This document shows positions 48,701 to 59,740 of a DNA stretch of 64,000 nucleotides, piece by piece; the stretch's first letter is position 1, and every line of letters begins with the position of its first letter. The notes below the pieces were generated by a model. The model searched no databases and had not been told where the DNA came from. It was given only the letters and a program-made list of their open reading frames with translations. This DNA is from Eremophila alpestris peregrina (taxonomy: Eukaryota; Chordata; Aves; Passeriformes; Alaudidae). The DNA lies in NCBI GenBank assembly GCA_009792885.1, contig WMCF01000031.1, positions 2,085,437 to 2,149,436 on the forward strand, written 5' to 3'. Both the position numbers and the translations under genes were made by a program.

Positions 48701-51700
48701 ACCTCACACCTTGCTCCCAGCACTTGTGGCTGAAGAGCTGCAAAGCACTCAGCCGGCACTTAGGGAGGCCAGCCAGCCAGATGCTCTTGCTGTGTGTGTA
48801 GATGAGCTCAGTGACTTAGCAATGATTTGCAGATTCAGGTGAAACAAATTCTCTCACTTGGTCTCCTGCAGCATTTGATAAAGAAAAAGCCAACATACAT
48901 TTTCAGCAAGGCTCTGGAGCTTTACAGTGTGGAGAGCTCATTTTCCAGGTGCCAGCTCTGGAGTCAGGGTTCCTGGGATGCCAAACACAGCAGTTGCTTA
49001 GCACGTTTGTTATCATCCACACCTAATAAAACGTTACAATTTTATGCCTTCCTCTGTTGCACCATCTCTCTGTCACCTCCTCTGTGAGTTGTTGAGATGT
49101 TAAGTCTGTGCTTTCCCAGTCTCTTTGCTCCTTGGGGCTTATATGAGCAAACCTCTCTCTTAAACTGAATGCGAACATCCCCAAGGCAAAACAAGGTTTC
49201 CCATTCATCTGTGGGATGGTGTTTTGGATCGTTTTGTCTCCCATCACCTAGAGCACAGCAGCCCAGGCAGCTGCCCCTTTCTGCTCCGCTGCTTTAGAAA
49301 GGCTTTATCTCTTGTCTGGCACCTTTCTGTCTTTTCTCTCACCAGAAGGACTGGAGGTCTCCTCTGCATATATAAAACTTGCCAACTTTGCTCTCAAAGT
49401 TCACCTCGACTGACAGGATGGAGGGATCTTAGGGCACTGCTTCTGCTCAGCAGCCCCAGCTGAGTCCAGCTGGGTGGATAGGTGAGAGGAGGGTGCTCTC
49501 TATCCCTGTTGTTCTTACTCTGAGATGAGAAAGATCTGTGTGTCCAAACAGCTGAAAGAGTATTTCCTAAGAAAACCAGAGGAGGAAAAAGCCCATCTGT
49601 CTGTGGGATTGGTATTTCTTCACCAAAAAAACCCAGTCCAAAACTGGCTGGGAAGCACTGAACACCTAACCTGGGATACTCTGCCAGTAGCTGCTATGAA
49701 ATATGTTGGTCCTAAGGGTGGGATAGTGTTAGTTGGCTTGCTTGGATGTAGAATTAAATTGCTTTTTCACGTCACGCATCTTCTCAAATCCCACTATTTA
49801 AGATTGTAGACGGGCAAAAGGTAGACAAGAACACCAATCACCTTTGACAATGGCTCAATTCTTTTTTTCAGCTGAAGAGTTGATGGATTGTATGGTTGGG
49901 AATAAGCTGAACCTTCTCCCCAAACACAAGGACAGAGGGCTCTTAGATATATTCCATAAAACATCACCTAAAAACTCTACATAAATTCACAGGCATCTCA
50001 GTCAAATAAGACATTCCCAGCATCCTTCTGTGTATGTATTTAGTACCAAGAAGTGTCAGGGAATAAAAAATCGTTCAGTTACTATGAAGCTCAAACCTCA
50101 GCCATGAATATTCTTAATTAGGTCTATTCACTGAGATTTTTTTCAAACAAAGTCATGTAGGGAAGTCCCTCTCTTCACAACAGAGATGGCCACAGGCGTT
50201 TTATTCAAATGTAGCTGGAGAAACAGGCAAGTCTGCCATGCAGAATATAAACACTCATCCTTCAGACCTGTGTGCAGTTCCTGGCAGTGCCACAGACTTC
50301 CTGGGTGAGTCACAGACTAACCCTGCCCTGTCCTTGTGAGTGGATGTGTGGTGGCTGTAGAGTCCAACGTGTCTCTGAGGAATGGAGCTTACAGAGGTGT
50401 TACATCTATGTAACACCTGCTTAGGTCCATCTATAATCTGCTGAGAGGTCTCTGTCTCATGGCTACCCTGTGCTTTACTACACCTTGCAGGGGTAAGGCA
50501 GCCTCAGAGCTGTCCCACTTCACAAGCTGGCAGTGCTCTGTAGAACAGAGATTACTCATTCCCCATTGAAAGCAGGCAGTGGTGAGAGGGAGCAGGAAAT
50601 GGGCCTTTAGCTCAGGGGGTTTCCTTACATTTCTATTACTACATCCACTAAGCCTGCTTCGCTCACATCTGGCACGTTGGGGCCTTCTAATCCTTAAATC
50701 AGCTATAATAGCAGGAATGCAAAAGAAATGGAAATTACAAAGGAGAATATGCTCAGAGGTTCTCCTTTTGTGGGGGTGAAAGCAAAGGGAGTGAAGCGGG
50801 AACTGACTTTAATATATTTGCTCTTTCAGGGATGGGTGCAAGTACTGGCTGTTGTTTTTGTTGAAAGCTCTGGGGGCAAAGGGGTTTTTGTCAATGTTTT
50901 ACAAGTCTCTGGATGGCGGTTTGAAACTGCAGCAAGAAATGTGATTCCTGGCTTAGCAGACAGGTTCTGCAAGTCAATCTTTCTGTTTATTTTAATATTT
51001 CAGGGCTCCTTCAATGTGTGTCACATGGACAAAAAGAAAGGAGGAAACTCCTCCTCCAGCATGAACACGGCCCCAGAATTGTCTTAAAGGTGCCGAGTTC
51101 CTGTGAGCCACATGCCAACATCCACTGTGCACTTCCCAGTCAGACCATCCCAGCTGGGAATTCCTGCTCAGATCCATGTACACATCTGCTGGGCACCGTA
51201 CTGATACCAAACACCATGAGTATGCTTGAGCTAAATGATAACCTAAAACTAAAGGACAGTCATCTGAGGGGTTCTAATAATCTTCCAAGAGAAGCGAGAC
51301 AAAGAAATCCATTGTCCAAGACATGAAAAATTCTGCTGGCACCAGTGGCACACAGGATTGTAAGGAAAGGTTCTGTAAGGAAGGGGACTTGGGGTACACC
51401 ATGAATCTTCTCCATCTCTAATGCAGGCATTTTCCTGAATCAACTATAAAAAGTCTCCAGAGCCAGCTGTAAGAATGTAAAAATGTATAACTTCTAGCTC
51501 TATCTGTTGTGCCTCTGACTGTTTCTAATGGCTTTAAATCACAGTTGCTGTGAGGAGCATGGAGAGTTTTCTCCAGTGACTGAGGCTGCAGTGTGGAGAA
51601 GTATATGAGACATATCTGTGCTCAGCCCCTCTTTGCAGTTGATGTTCTCACAGGTTTTCTAGGCTCATGAAGGCTATAACCAGAAGGGCACTACATGCTC

Positions 51701-52539
51701 AGCTGCATAAGCTAAACCAGCAAAGTTTTGGATTCCAGATCCTAAACTGTTTTAGCAGCTAGGAAGGCTTTTGCTAGGGATTCCACCATTGTGGTTATGA
51801 TTTCTCCATGTTTATAGTTAGGGGATTGAAATAGTCAACAGATGAGCTGCTTCTGAAATTCCTCTGGCTTTACAATGGTTTTCAGAAGGGTAAATACCAA
51901 CTGGGCATTTGAGAGTGGGAGAGTCTATTTTCTGAGGAATCAGTTGATTTTTGTAAAGAAAGTTCTCCCCACATCTACACTGAAGTGACTTCTTGAAATT
52001 TATTCCATTTCCTGCAGAGCTATGTCTGTTTTGCATCTCTTCCTTCCACATCATGCTATCCATTACACTTTATGCTTCATCACTGAATTTTGGGCATATT
52101 CCTGCTAAAGTGTAGCTATCTGCTGGGATGGATTATACACTCCTTTCAGACAAAAGGAAAGCATGTGATGGCAAACTATGTAGCATAGCTGATGCCACAT
52201 GAAATGTAAAGGAAAGATAACAGAGTCATGTAATCATTCTCAGAGAAACAGAGCAAAAGATGAAGCACAGACCTCTCACACAGGAAAGATGAGCCAGTGA
52301 AATTAGAATCTAGAGTCCTTCACCTCAGCAATTTGCTCAGACCATCCCATTTCATCCCTCTGGAGCAGCTTTTACTTTTGGGCTCCAAGCAATAGAAGGT
52401 GCTACAGTGGCTCTAACGGGAAGGAAGGTAGATGTGAGTCAAAGGAAGCCCAGGCATTGTCCCTGTCCCCCAACCAATCCCATTCCTCTGTGGCAGTGAG
52501 TGATTGAACAGCTTCATGATAAGGACAAAGGGGAGCTGC
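45761..52539. other. Mostly unique non-coding sequence, possible LINE continuation at the left
   Basis: No gene is supported. From about 46540 to 46700 short stretches such as AACAGAAATAGGTATTTATG, followed by AGTGC, recall further antisense parts of an L3/CR1 LINE in the correct order relative to 45495-45760, but the match is weak. A frame at 50728-51087 (119 codons) spans a good acceptor-like tract, TTTGCTCTTTCAG, near 50830, but its translation is not recognised and no donor-supported exon emerges. Nothing else is claimed. Confidence 0.6.
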
Positions 52540-52720
52540 AGTGTTTTGAATAGCGAGAGGAAATGCCTTTCGCCTTGATTAATCTGATTGAGTTCCCAGT
52601 TTGGAAGGGAACTGGAGGGCAGACCTGGGAATTCTAGTTAAATGAGGGAGAAAGGAATCCTTGTTCCCAACAGGTAATTAATTTAATTTTACAGGAATGT
52701 TGATATTTTGCACCTATAAG
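52540..52720. promoter_or_regulatory. Candidate conserved element with paired bicoid-type sites
   Basis: GATTAATC at 52577-52584 carries back-to-back GATTA/TAATC cores, and continues into TAATCTGATTG, one base from the TAAT-N3-ATTA dimer site of paired/OTX-class homeodomains. Immediately right, AGTTCCC (52591-52597) and GGGAACT (52607-52613) form a perfect 7-base inverted repeat. An AT-rich GTAATTAATTTAAT follows at 52674-52687. The arrangement resembles a developmental enhancer; function is inferred only. Confidence 0.3.
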
Positions 52721-52727
52721 TACTCTT

Positions 52728-53522
52728 TCATAGGCCGTAAAAACTTTCCCAGTGCACAGATGGTTTACTCTTAGAAAAACAAGTAAAAGTGTGATCCAGT
52801 TGGTTAAAATAAGTCTTCCTGTTGGGGGGAGTTACAGGACAGTGGAATAGAAATCTGTTAAACACATAATCCATATTTACTGCAAAGCAATAAGGTAACA
52901 GAGCTCTTTGTCCAGTAATCTCTTTTTCATTGTGTGTCACACTTTCATGTATTAACATCTTTCCTAGAGGGAGCCTGTGTCTCTTTTGGGTTCCCAGGTT
53001 TGAGGACAGTTTTGACAGGAATTCTTTAGACATATCAGTGTTTCTGGCCTGGCTTTCAGAGGGAATTGAGATGGATTGACACAACACTGAACAGAAGGGA
53101 TTCAGCCCTAATTTTTGAACATAGTCATGTCTGAGTGGGCCCTGGGTTCCCCATAACTGAGGAGTGTGCAGTTCATCTAAAGCCTGGTGCAAACAGTGAG
53201 AGCCTGTCCTTTGCTGACTATGTCTCCTTGCAGATTTATGAAGGGAAAAGGAGAAGTTAACAGAAATTACTGCTGCAAGCTCCCCTCCACAGGTAAAATG
53301 ATAGAGTGACAGCCAGGAAATCACTAGGAGAGCTGGCACAAAGCAGTCACCCCATGCCCAGACCATTAAGACCATGATAGACACAAAGTAAGTCCTGGGA
53401 GAGCCTTGAGGTATTTTCAAGCTTAAATCATGGTCTTGCTCAGTCATAAATGGACTTGAAACTTGAGAGAATTCCCAGTAGACACAGCAGCTTTTGAAAG
53501 TGAAAATATGAGCTTCCAGCAT
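52728..53522 (-). other. Longest open reading frame (264 codons), coding status doubtful
   Basis: This is the longest uninterrupted frame in the window. Residues about 44-76 form a hydrophobic, Trp-rich stretch that would be predicted as membrane-spanning; the rest is polar with many His, Ser and Cys. I recognise no family, catalytic motif, retroviral or transposon domain. The ATG sits in a weak context (C at -3, C at +4), there is no nearby CpG island or TATA box, and no exon structure is suggested. A chance frame is more likely than a gene; a lineage-specific orphan transcript cannot be excluded. Confidence 0.12.
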
Positions 53523-56500
53523 GGGAGGGGCGTATTTAGGATATGGCTGTGGTGCTCAGAGCATTGGTGTGTGAACCGAGAGGACAAACACCTGACAGAA
53601 AACAACTGGTTGGGAAAAGGACAAATGAGATGATCCTCTCTCACATCAGCTTGGCAACAATTCAAGTTCCCAGCATGATCTCAACCCAGGCACCTGCCAG
53701 AGCTGGATGAGCCTCCAGCAACAGTCATCCTGCAGCATCCCCTCTCCTCTGTGTGTGAAAACAAACCCATGGTCATGGGGTCTCTGGCTCTGGAAATTTA
53801 AATGTCTTTGCAAGGCAAGAAACAAATCCTCAAATAGTCGATGTCACTTCAGGACATGGACACTCAGCCAACAAAAACCCAGGCACCTGCAGATAGGTCA
53901 CAAATCAGGGAATGTTTTTAGGAGAAAAATAGGGCCCAGTCGGGAAACAGGAGTGTTTTTAAGCCCTGGAGCAAGTGCCAAGTAACTATTCAAACATCTC
54001 TTCAGTCCCTTCTACCTGCTGAAAGGGGCACCCCTACCCCCCTTATTTTCTGCACCAGAAAAATATCCAGCAGTGCCAAGTCAGTAGCCAGGAAATTGCA
54101 AGAATAATTCCCACACCAGTTACCAAAGGGCCTACATGAGACCTTTTAAGTACATGAGAGGTTAGTTATTCCCATTGGCAAAAGAAGAAGGATATGGTAA
54201 GAAGAAATCTTTTTACATTGTGGCAATTTGATCACAGGAATAATTTCTGAAAGATACACTTGAAACCAGACTTCCATAGGATAATAAATGGCCATTTTTT
54301 ATCAAGAACACAAACATTTTTATCTATGAGAAGGGTAGTTATTGAGTTAGGGCAGAGACCACTAGACAGGATATACTATGTATGGATTGATGCTAGAAAC
54401 AATGGTGCCTCAAAGTTAACTAATTGCCAGTGTTAGGAAAGACATCTTCCTTTCTGTATGAACTATTCAGTTTTTTATTTTTTAGACCCAGAAAAGGAGT
54501 CTCACTTCTCTCTTGATGGGAGATCCTAATCTGCATCAGAAATAAAATTAGAAAGTAAAAACTTTCAATTAGAAAGTAAATGGTCTAATTCATCCTGTCT
54601 AAATAAGTGCTGGCTTTGTAAGTATATTCAGATTCTGAGTCTTTTTCTTGCTAATGCATTGGGCATTAGTAACCTAAATGTAAAGTATTTCTGTGTTTGT
54701 AAGTTAAAAGGGAAAAAAAAAGTCCAAATGCACTGAGGAGTCTAAAGTTTAAGACCTTTTTCTCTTCCCTCAAAGCTCTATAAACCCTCTCACTTTGCTT
54801 CTCTGAGCAAGTAAAATCAGAAGACAAAAGCAAAACAAAATGCGGAAATAATAGAAAAATCATGGTGAAAACTCTTCAAAAGAACATGATAACCAAGTCA
54901 CTGGACTCTTATCTGCAGCTATTTTGGAAATATCAGAGTGATGGGAACAAGCCAGAAAATTGCATTCATGTGGAACAAGGGAGGAGAAAGATCTGACAGC
55001 TCCCCAAAACAAGGGGCAGGGAGCTTGGTGTTGTCCATCGCCTTCACACAGAGTCCCCACAAGTTCAAATGGAAAGTGTGACGCTCAGCAAATCATTTTC
55101 AGTCTTCAGGTAAAAGAGTTTTGCACATCAGCTTGTGGAAGAGGCTGCCAAAAATGATACACTGGCTCTGGGCTTTACATATCAAATAATTTATAACACA
55201 TTCCTGCACAGATTAATAGTCTCTGTGTAAGTGAATGGGTGCCAGGAGAGCAGGTACCACATCTGGTCCTCATGCCAAGGTTCTTCTGATAGCACTAGGA
55301 AGAATGGGAGGTGTTTTGAGCAAAACCTGAGTATCCAGAGAGATCAAGAGAGGATATTTAAGGTCAGGAGAGAGTGTGAGCCCACCTGTGATACCAGATC
55401 AAGCTCAGGGGCTTTGCAGCCAGCCTGGGTCAGATCAGCCCAAATGAGTCTTCAGTCTGTGTGAGAGCCTGATCAGTCTCTGCACCCTTCCAGGGCCAGG
55501 AGTACACAAAACCAGTGCAGACACTGTACTGCAGCTGCCCTGGCTGTGCCAATCCAGGGGCTCTGAGCTGTGGGACTGAGACACAGGCTGTCTAGACTGC
55601 ACGTGCAGGATCACAGGCTGTCATCCGAGAGCTGGATGACAACATTTCATACAGGCAATATTATATTTTCTCTGTGCTCAATGGCAGCAGCTCTGTGTTG
55701 GGAGGACCCTTGCAGGGACAGCTGAATTCCTGCAGGAAAGCTGCTGAGCTGCTTTGGGGGATTTCCTGCACTGTGTGGGAGCTCAGCAGAGCCCAGGACC
55801 CTGAGCCACAGCCTGTCCGTCAGCACGGCGCCCCATGTGTGATTACAATGCTTGTCACCACCCTCACCCCTCTCCTTCATGTGTTTATAATCACCACTAT
55901 TATTCCAGAGTCAGAGAGCAGAAGCATCCTATGCAAATCAGGATACCAGGGTCAGCTAATGAATTGGTTACACCCTTTCCTTCCAAGAAAACCCAAGCCC
56001 TTGGAGTGATACTGACAGTGCACCATAGGAAATGCAACTGCAACTGGAACCATAAGGAGCTGAGTCACTGGTTTTTTCATACCTTTGTCCAAAGTAGGTG
56101 AGTTTTAGATATAATAGCAACCTGAGTTGCAGTGAAATAGTTTCAGGAAGTTTTCATTGGCCTCACACTTCTGCCCCAAGAGTCTCACTGAAGAGATCCA
56201 GATCTCCTGCTGTTGCACACACTGGCAGCACACCCACTGTGCCACCTCACTTTGCCTTAGCTTCCCCAAACTATAAACTTCAGTCATGGTAAAAACCCCT
56301 TCCACAGGGACAGGCAGGCCCTAAATGCAGCGTAGGCAAAAGTCACCCCAAAGGTAGCACAAGAGTGTTTGTGGTCCTGCTGCTGGTGCAGATAGAGGAA
56401 GCTCCTGGTGACATACTGACTTACCAGGAAAGGTAGGAGACACTGCTCAGGACACATTAAACACATGCTCCAGTTAATTTATGTGGCCTGGCACACCGAA

Positions 56501-59500
56501 AACTAATAAAACCAGTTTATACTTTCACTTGCACATGATTAATGGCAAAACTCTCTATCATATATCACAGACCATGCCCTAGCTGGGACAAAAATATACA
56601 GATTATGGGAGAAATTAGGAGTTAACAAAGCAGCTGTTAAGTGAGCTAGAAATACTCTACCACAGTCCCATTGTAAATCAGAAAATCACCCTGTGACAGG
56701 TCTCCCTGGCTGTTTGTTGGGCAGTTCAGAGCAGGAAAAGCAGACAAGAGTAAGAGGGTTCCTCCTAGGTGTCAGGTTGGTGCCTGCTCAGTGCCAGATT
56801 CTGGTCATACCATGGTATCCATGATATCCATATAGCTGTCCTCAAAGAGCTTGTGACCACAGCAGGGAAAGACAATGGCACTAAGCTGGCAAATGTCTTC
56901 CCTGCATTCACTGGCTCCCCCCTGGTTAGCAGTGTGTAACTCTCAGAAGGCAATTCACTGGCAGTACTATTCCATGTATTTCCAAGGATGGAAAGCTTTC
57001 TTTGGAAAGGGAGCTTCCCCTCTCAGCATAGGCAGGATGCAGAGTGCAAAAGTTAAATTGAAAATGTTGCTGTAAGGGTCACTCCAGACAGATGCAGGTT
57101 TCCAAGAGGGAAGGGGTCAGTGACCTGGAGTCACTCTGGATCAAAACAGCCAGAGCTGTGTGAACTCATTCTCACAGCACTTGTCCCAGCTGACACACGG
57201 TGCCCAGCTCACTGTGGACATTCAGCACAGGCAGCTTCATTAAAGCCTGCCTTCCTGCCCCTTCCCAAAAGGTTTATTTCCTGACCTAGGCAACATCACT
57301 GGGGCAGCGAGAAAAAACACCAGCAAACAGCCACATCCTTTGCCTGATTCTCAGAGGGACAGAGGCAGAGCTTGCCCAGCAGGATGTGGGGAGCCAGGGC
57401 ACTGTGATTGGTCACCTACTGCCAGCTGAAACAAAACAAAAAAGATGCTTCACAATGATGAAAAATAAAGTAGAGAGTAACGAGGGTATTTATGTCATTT
57501 CCTGATAGGCCATCATAGAGCATGATAACAGGATGGGGTCCACTGTCAGTTCCTGGATGGTTCAGGCTATTTCCCATAACCCCAGTGACTAAATAGTGCC
57601 ATGAGGAGAGCCTGAAGCTGTGGTGCATCCTGCTTCCCCATGCAGACACCTGGTTTGCAGGAAGTGAGGAACCATCCCAGGGGGGTCAGATGTGCTCTGG
57701 GAACCACAAGCCTTTCACTGGCTTTGAAAGAGTAAAAACATCCACTTTGGGGAGTATTTGCCCTTCAAAATGGCCTGGAGACCCTGGTTCCCACCCACTG
57801 CCCTTGCTAGTTAGGGCCTTGGCATGATGAGGGAGACAGCACTGAGTGCAACCACAGCTCTGCCAAAGCAGTGACTCTGTGCTGGTGCACCATCCATCCT
57901 TAGACAGACAATTTGCTCAACTGAGCTCCCACAGTTTCCCTCCCCAAGTGCCTATAACAAGCCCTTCACCTGCTCCTGGGAGGCCTCAGCCTGCTTAGAG
58001 AGCTGTTGCTAAGCTGTCCTGGGTCCTGGTCACTGCACAAGACATGCCAGTCCTCAGCAGAGGAATTTTTTTTAAGAACTAATTTCAGTTGAAGGTAGCA
58101 GACATTGGTAGCATTTTTGCAAGGACCTTATGGTGTCCAAAATTGGAAGTTTTGTTAAGACACATGAACCATAGTTTTAAAAGGTCTAAAATTATAATCT
58201 GTTACTTTAATCATATGCTAATGCTTTCCTTTAGTTTTGACATGGATGTTGTTTTGTGTTATTAACTGAAGGGGAATTAGGTGCTATTTCAGTCACACAA
58301 AAATGATCTGCTTCAGAAATTACTACATAACTCTTTTGCTTCTGACTTACAGAGTTCAGTATATTCATAAAAGTTCACAACCAGCTGTACCAGTAACAGA
58401 GGCCCTCCACTAGCAGCTTTGACATGTTAATAGCTGCAGAGATAGTAGCAAAAGAGTTAGAGATTTGTTTGTTAAAGCTGGGTTTTTATTCTCCTACACA
58501 ATGTTGTCCTGGGGGGCAGGTACTAGAGGACTAATGAGGTGGTGCTGGTTAATCCATTAGTATTATTCAGTGCTGTAAGATTGATCTCTTCATGAATTAG
58601 CACTTACATCTGTATGGTATAAGGAATTACTGACTGCAGACCAAACTTCCCCACTTGTAGAGGAGTGACAGAAAGGGCCCTGGGCTGGGCTGCCTTGGGG
58701 TCCCATCACTTTGCCTGCCCTCTGCTCTGAGGCCATTTCTTTCCAAGCCTGTTTAAAACAGATGGGCAGGTCCTTCCAGCAGCCCAGAAGGATGTGGAAG
58801 GATGTGATGTGCACTTCATCTTAGAAGTGGAGCAAACACAATATGATTGTCCCAGATGGGGATTATGACTCTTGCTGGTGATGATGAAGGAAGAGGAGAT
58901 GAGTCCTTCCTCCCTAGCTTGTCCTCTACTTATGGTGCAGACAAAAACAGCTGGACCACAGCAGCCTGGTTCTTGGTCAAAAATAGCAAAGAAATTTGAA
59001 AACTGTTTTTGAGAAGAGAGAAAGAATAAAGATTTATTTTTTCCCCAAACTGAAGCCAGACTGTCAGATGCAGATTTTTTTCCATGCCATATGCTGTGGA
59101 CCAGCCACTGTCAGAGAGGATGCTCCATTAGGCTGACCCCCACCAGCAGCCCTGAGCTTGGCTCTGTTGGCGGTTCTGGCCCTGCAGAAGGATTTCCATC
59201 CCTTTGAGAGACAGACATTTTTTGCCTCATATATGGTGTAAAATCAGTTTCATAATACAAGTGAAATCTATCATAATCTCTTCATGCTTGGTGCTTATTT
59301 CAGAGCCAGCTGCAGCTGTCACAGCCTAATACTCTCTGCTTAGGGTCCGTGTGTGCACAGCTGGCTCCAGCCTGAGCACCTGCCCTGGGCCCTCAGAAGC
59401 AAGGCAGGATCCCCCCGTTGGGTCTGGGCTCTGGGACTTGACTGCTGGTTTTCTTTTGAAACCCCCCATGAAAAACGTGCCGAGGGGAGGGTGCCCTGTT

Positions 59501-59539
59501 CAGGGACAGCCTGGTTGGATTATTTGGGCTTAGAGAGCA
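53523..59539. other. Unique non-coding sequence, no gene recognised
   Basis: No gene is supported; frames reach 111 codons. ATTAGAAAGTAAA occurs twice with a 21-base period (54547-54559, 54568-54580), enclosing a GAAAGT-AAAA-ACTTTC hairpin. ATACCATGGTAT at 56807-56818 is a 12-base palindrome. An ATGCAAAT octamer is at 55931-55938. The AT-rich stretch 58150-58400 has several TAAT cores but no clear cluster. Confidence 0.65.
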
Positions 59540-59740
59540 AAGTGTCAGGTTTGTGTTTAATGAATATCTCCATCAATCATCCTGGCTGCCCATGGAATAA
59601 TTACCTTGCAGAGCCACAGTGGCAGGTAAAGCCCTTGGCTCAGGACACAGAACAGGCTTTATTAGAAGCCCTGCTGTTATGCTCACTGTTATTATAATTT
59701 GCCTTCAATTACATTCCTGCTTGCTGCTTTGCAATAGCTG
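59540..59740. promoter_or_regulatory. Candidate conserved non-coding element with PBX-HOX-like site
   Basis: ATCAATCA at 59572-59579 is the reverse complement of TGATTGAT, the consensus for PBX-HOX heterodimers. It is followed by TAATTA at 59598-59603, an AATAAT-type stretch, TTATTATAATTT at 59689-59700 and CAATTA at 59706-59711. The block alternates AT-rich homeobox cores with moderately GC-rich sequence and shows no repeat similarity, a texture typical of deeply conserved vertebrate elements. Conservation itself cannot be seen from one sequence. Confidence 0.3.

Noticed and set aside
50728..51087. Exon starting after the pyrimidine tract near 50830
   Set aside because: A good acceptor-like sequence exists, but the translation is not recognised and no matching donor or neighbouring exon is evident.
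26238..55938. Three ATGCAAAT octamers (26238, 29252, 55931) as a designed set
   Set aside because: About two are expected by chance on both strands of 64 kb; they are far apart.
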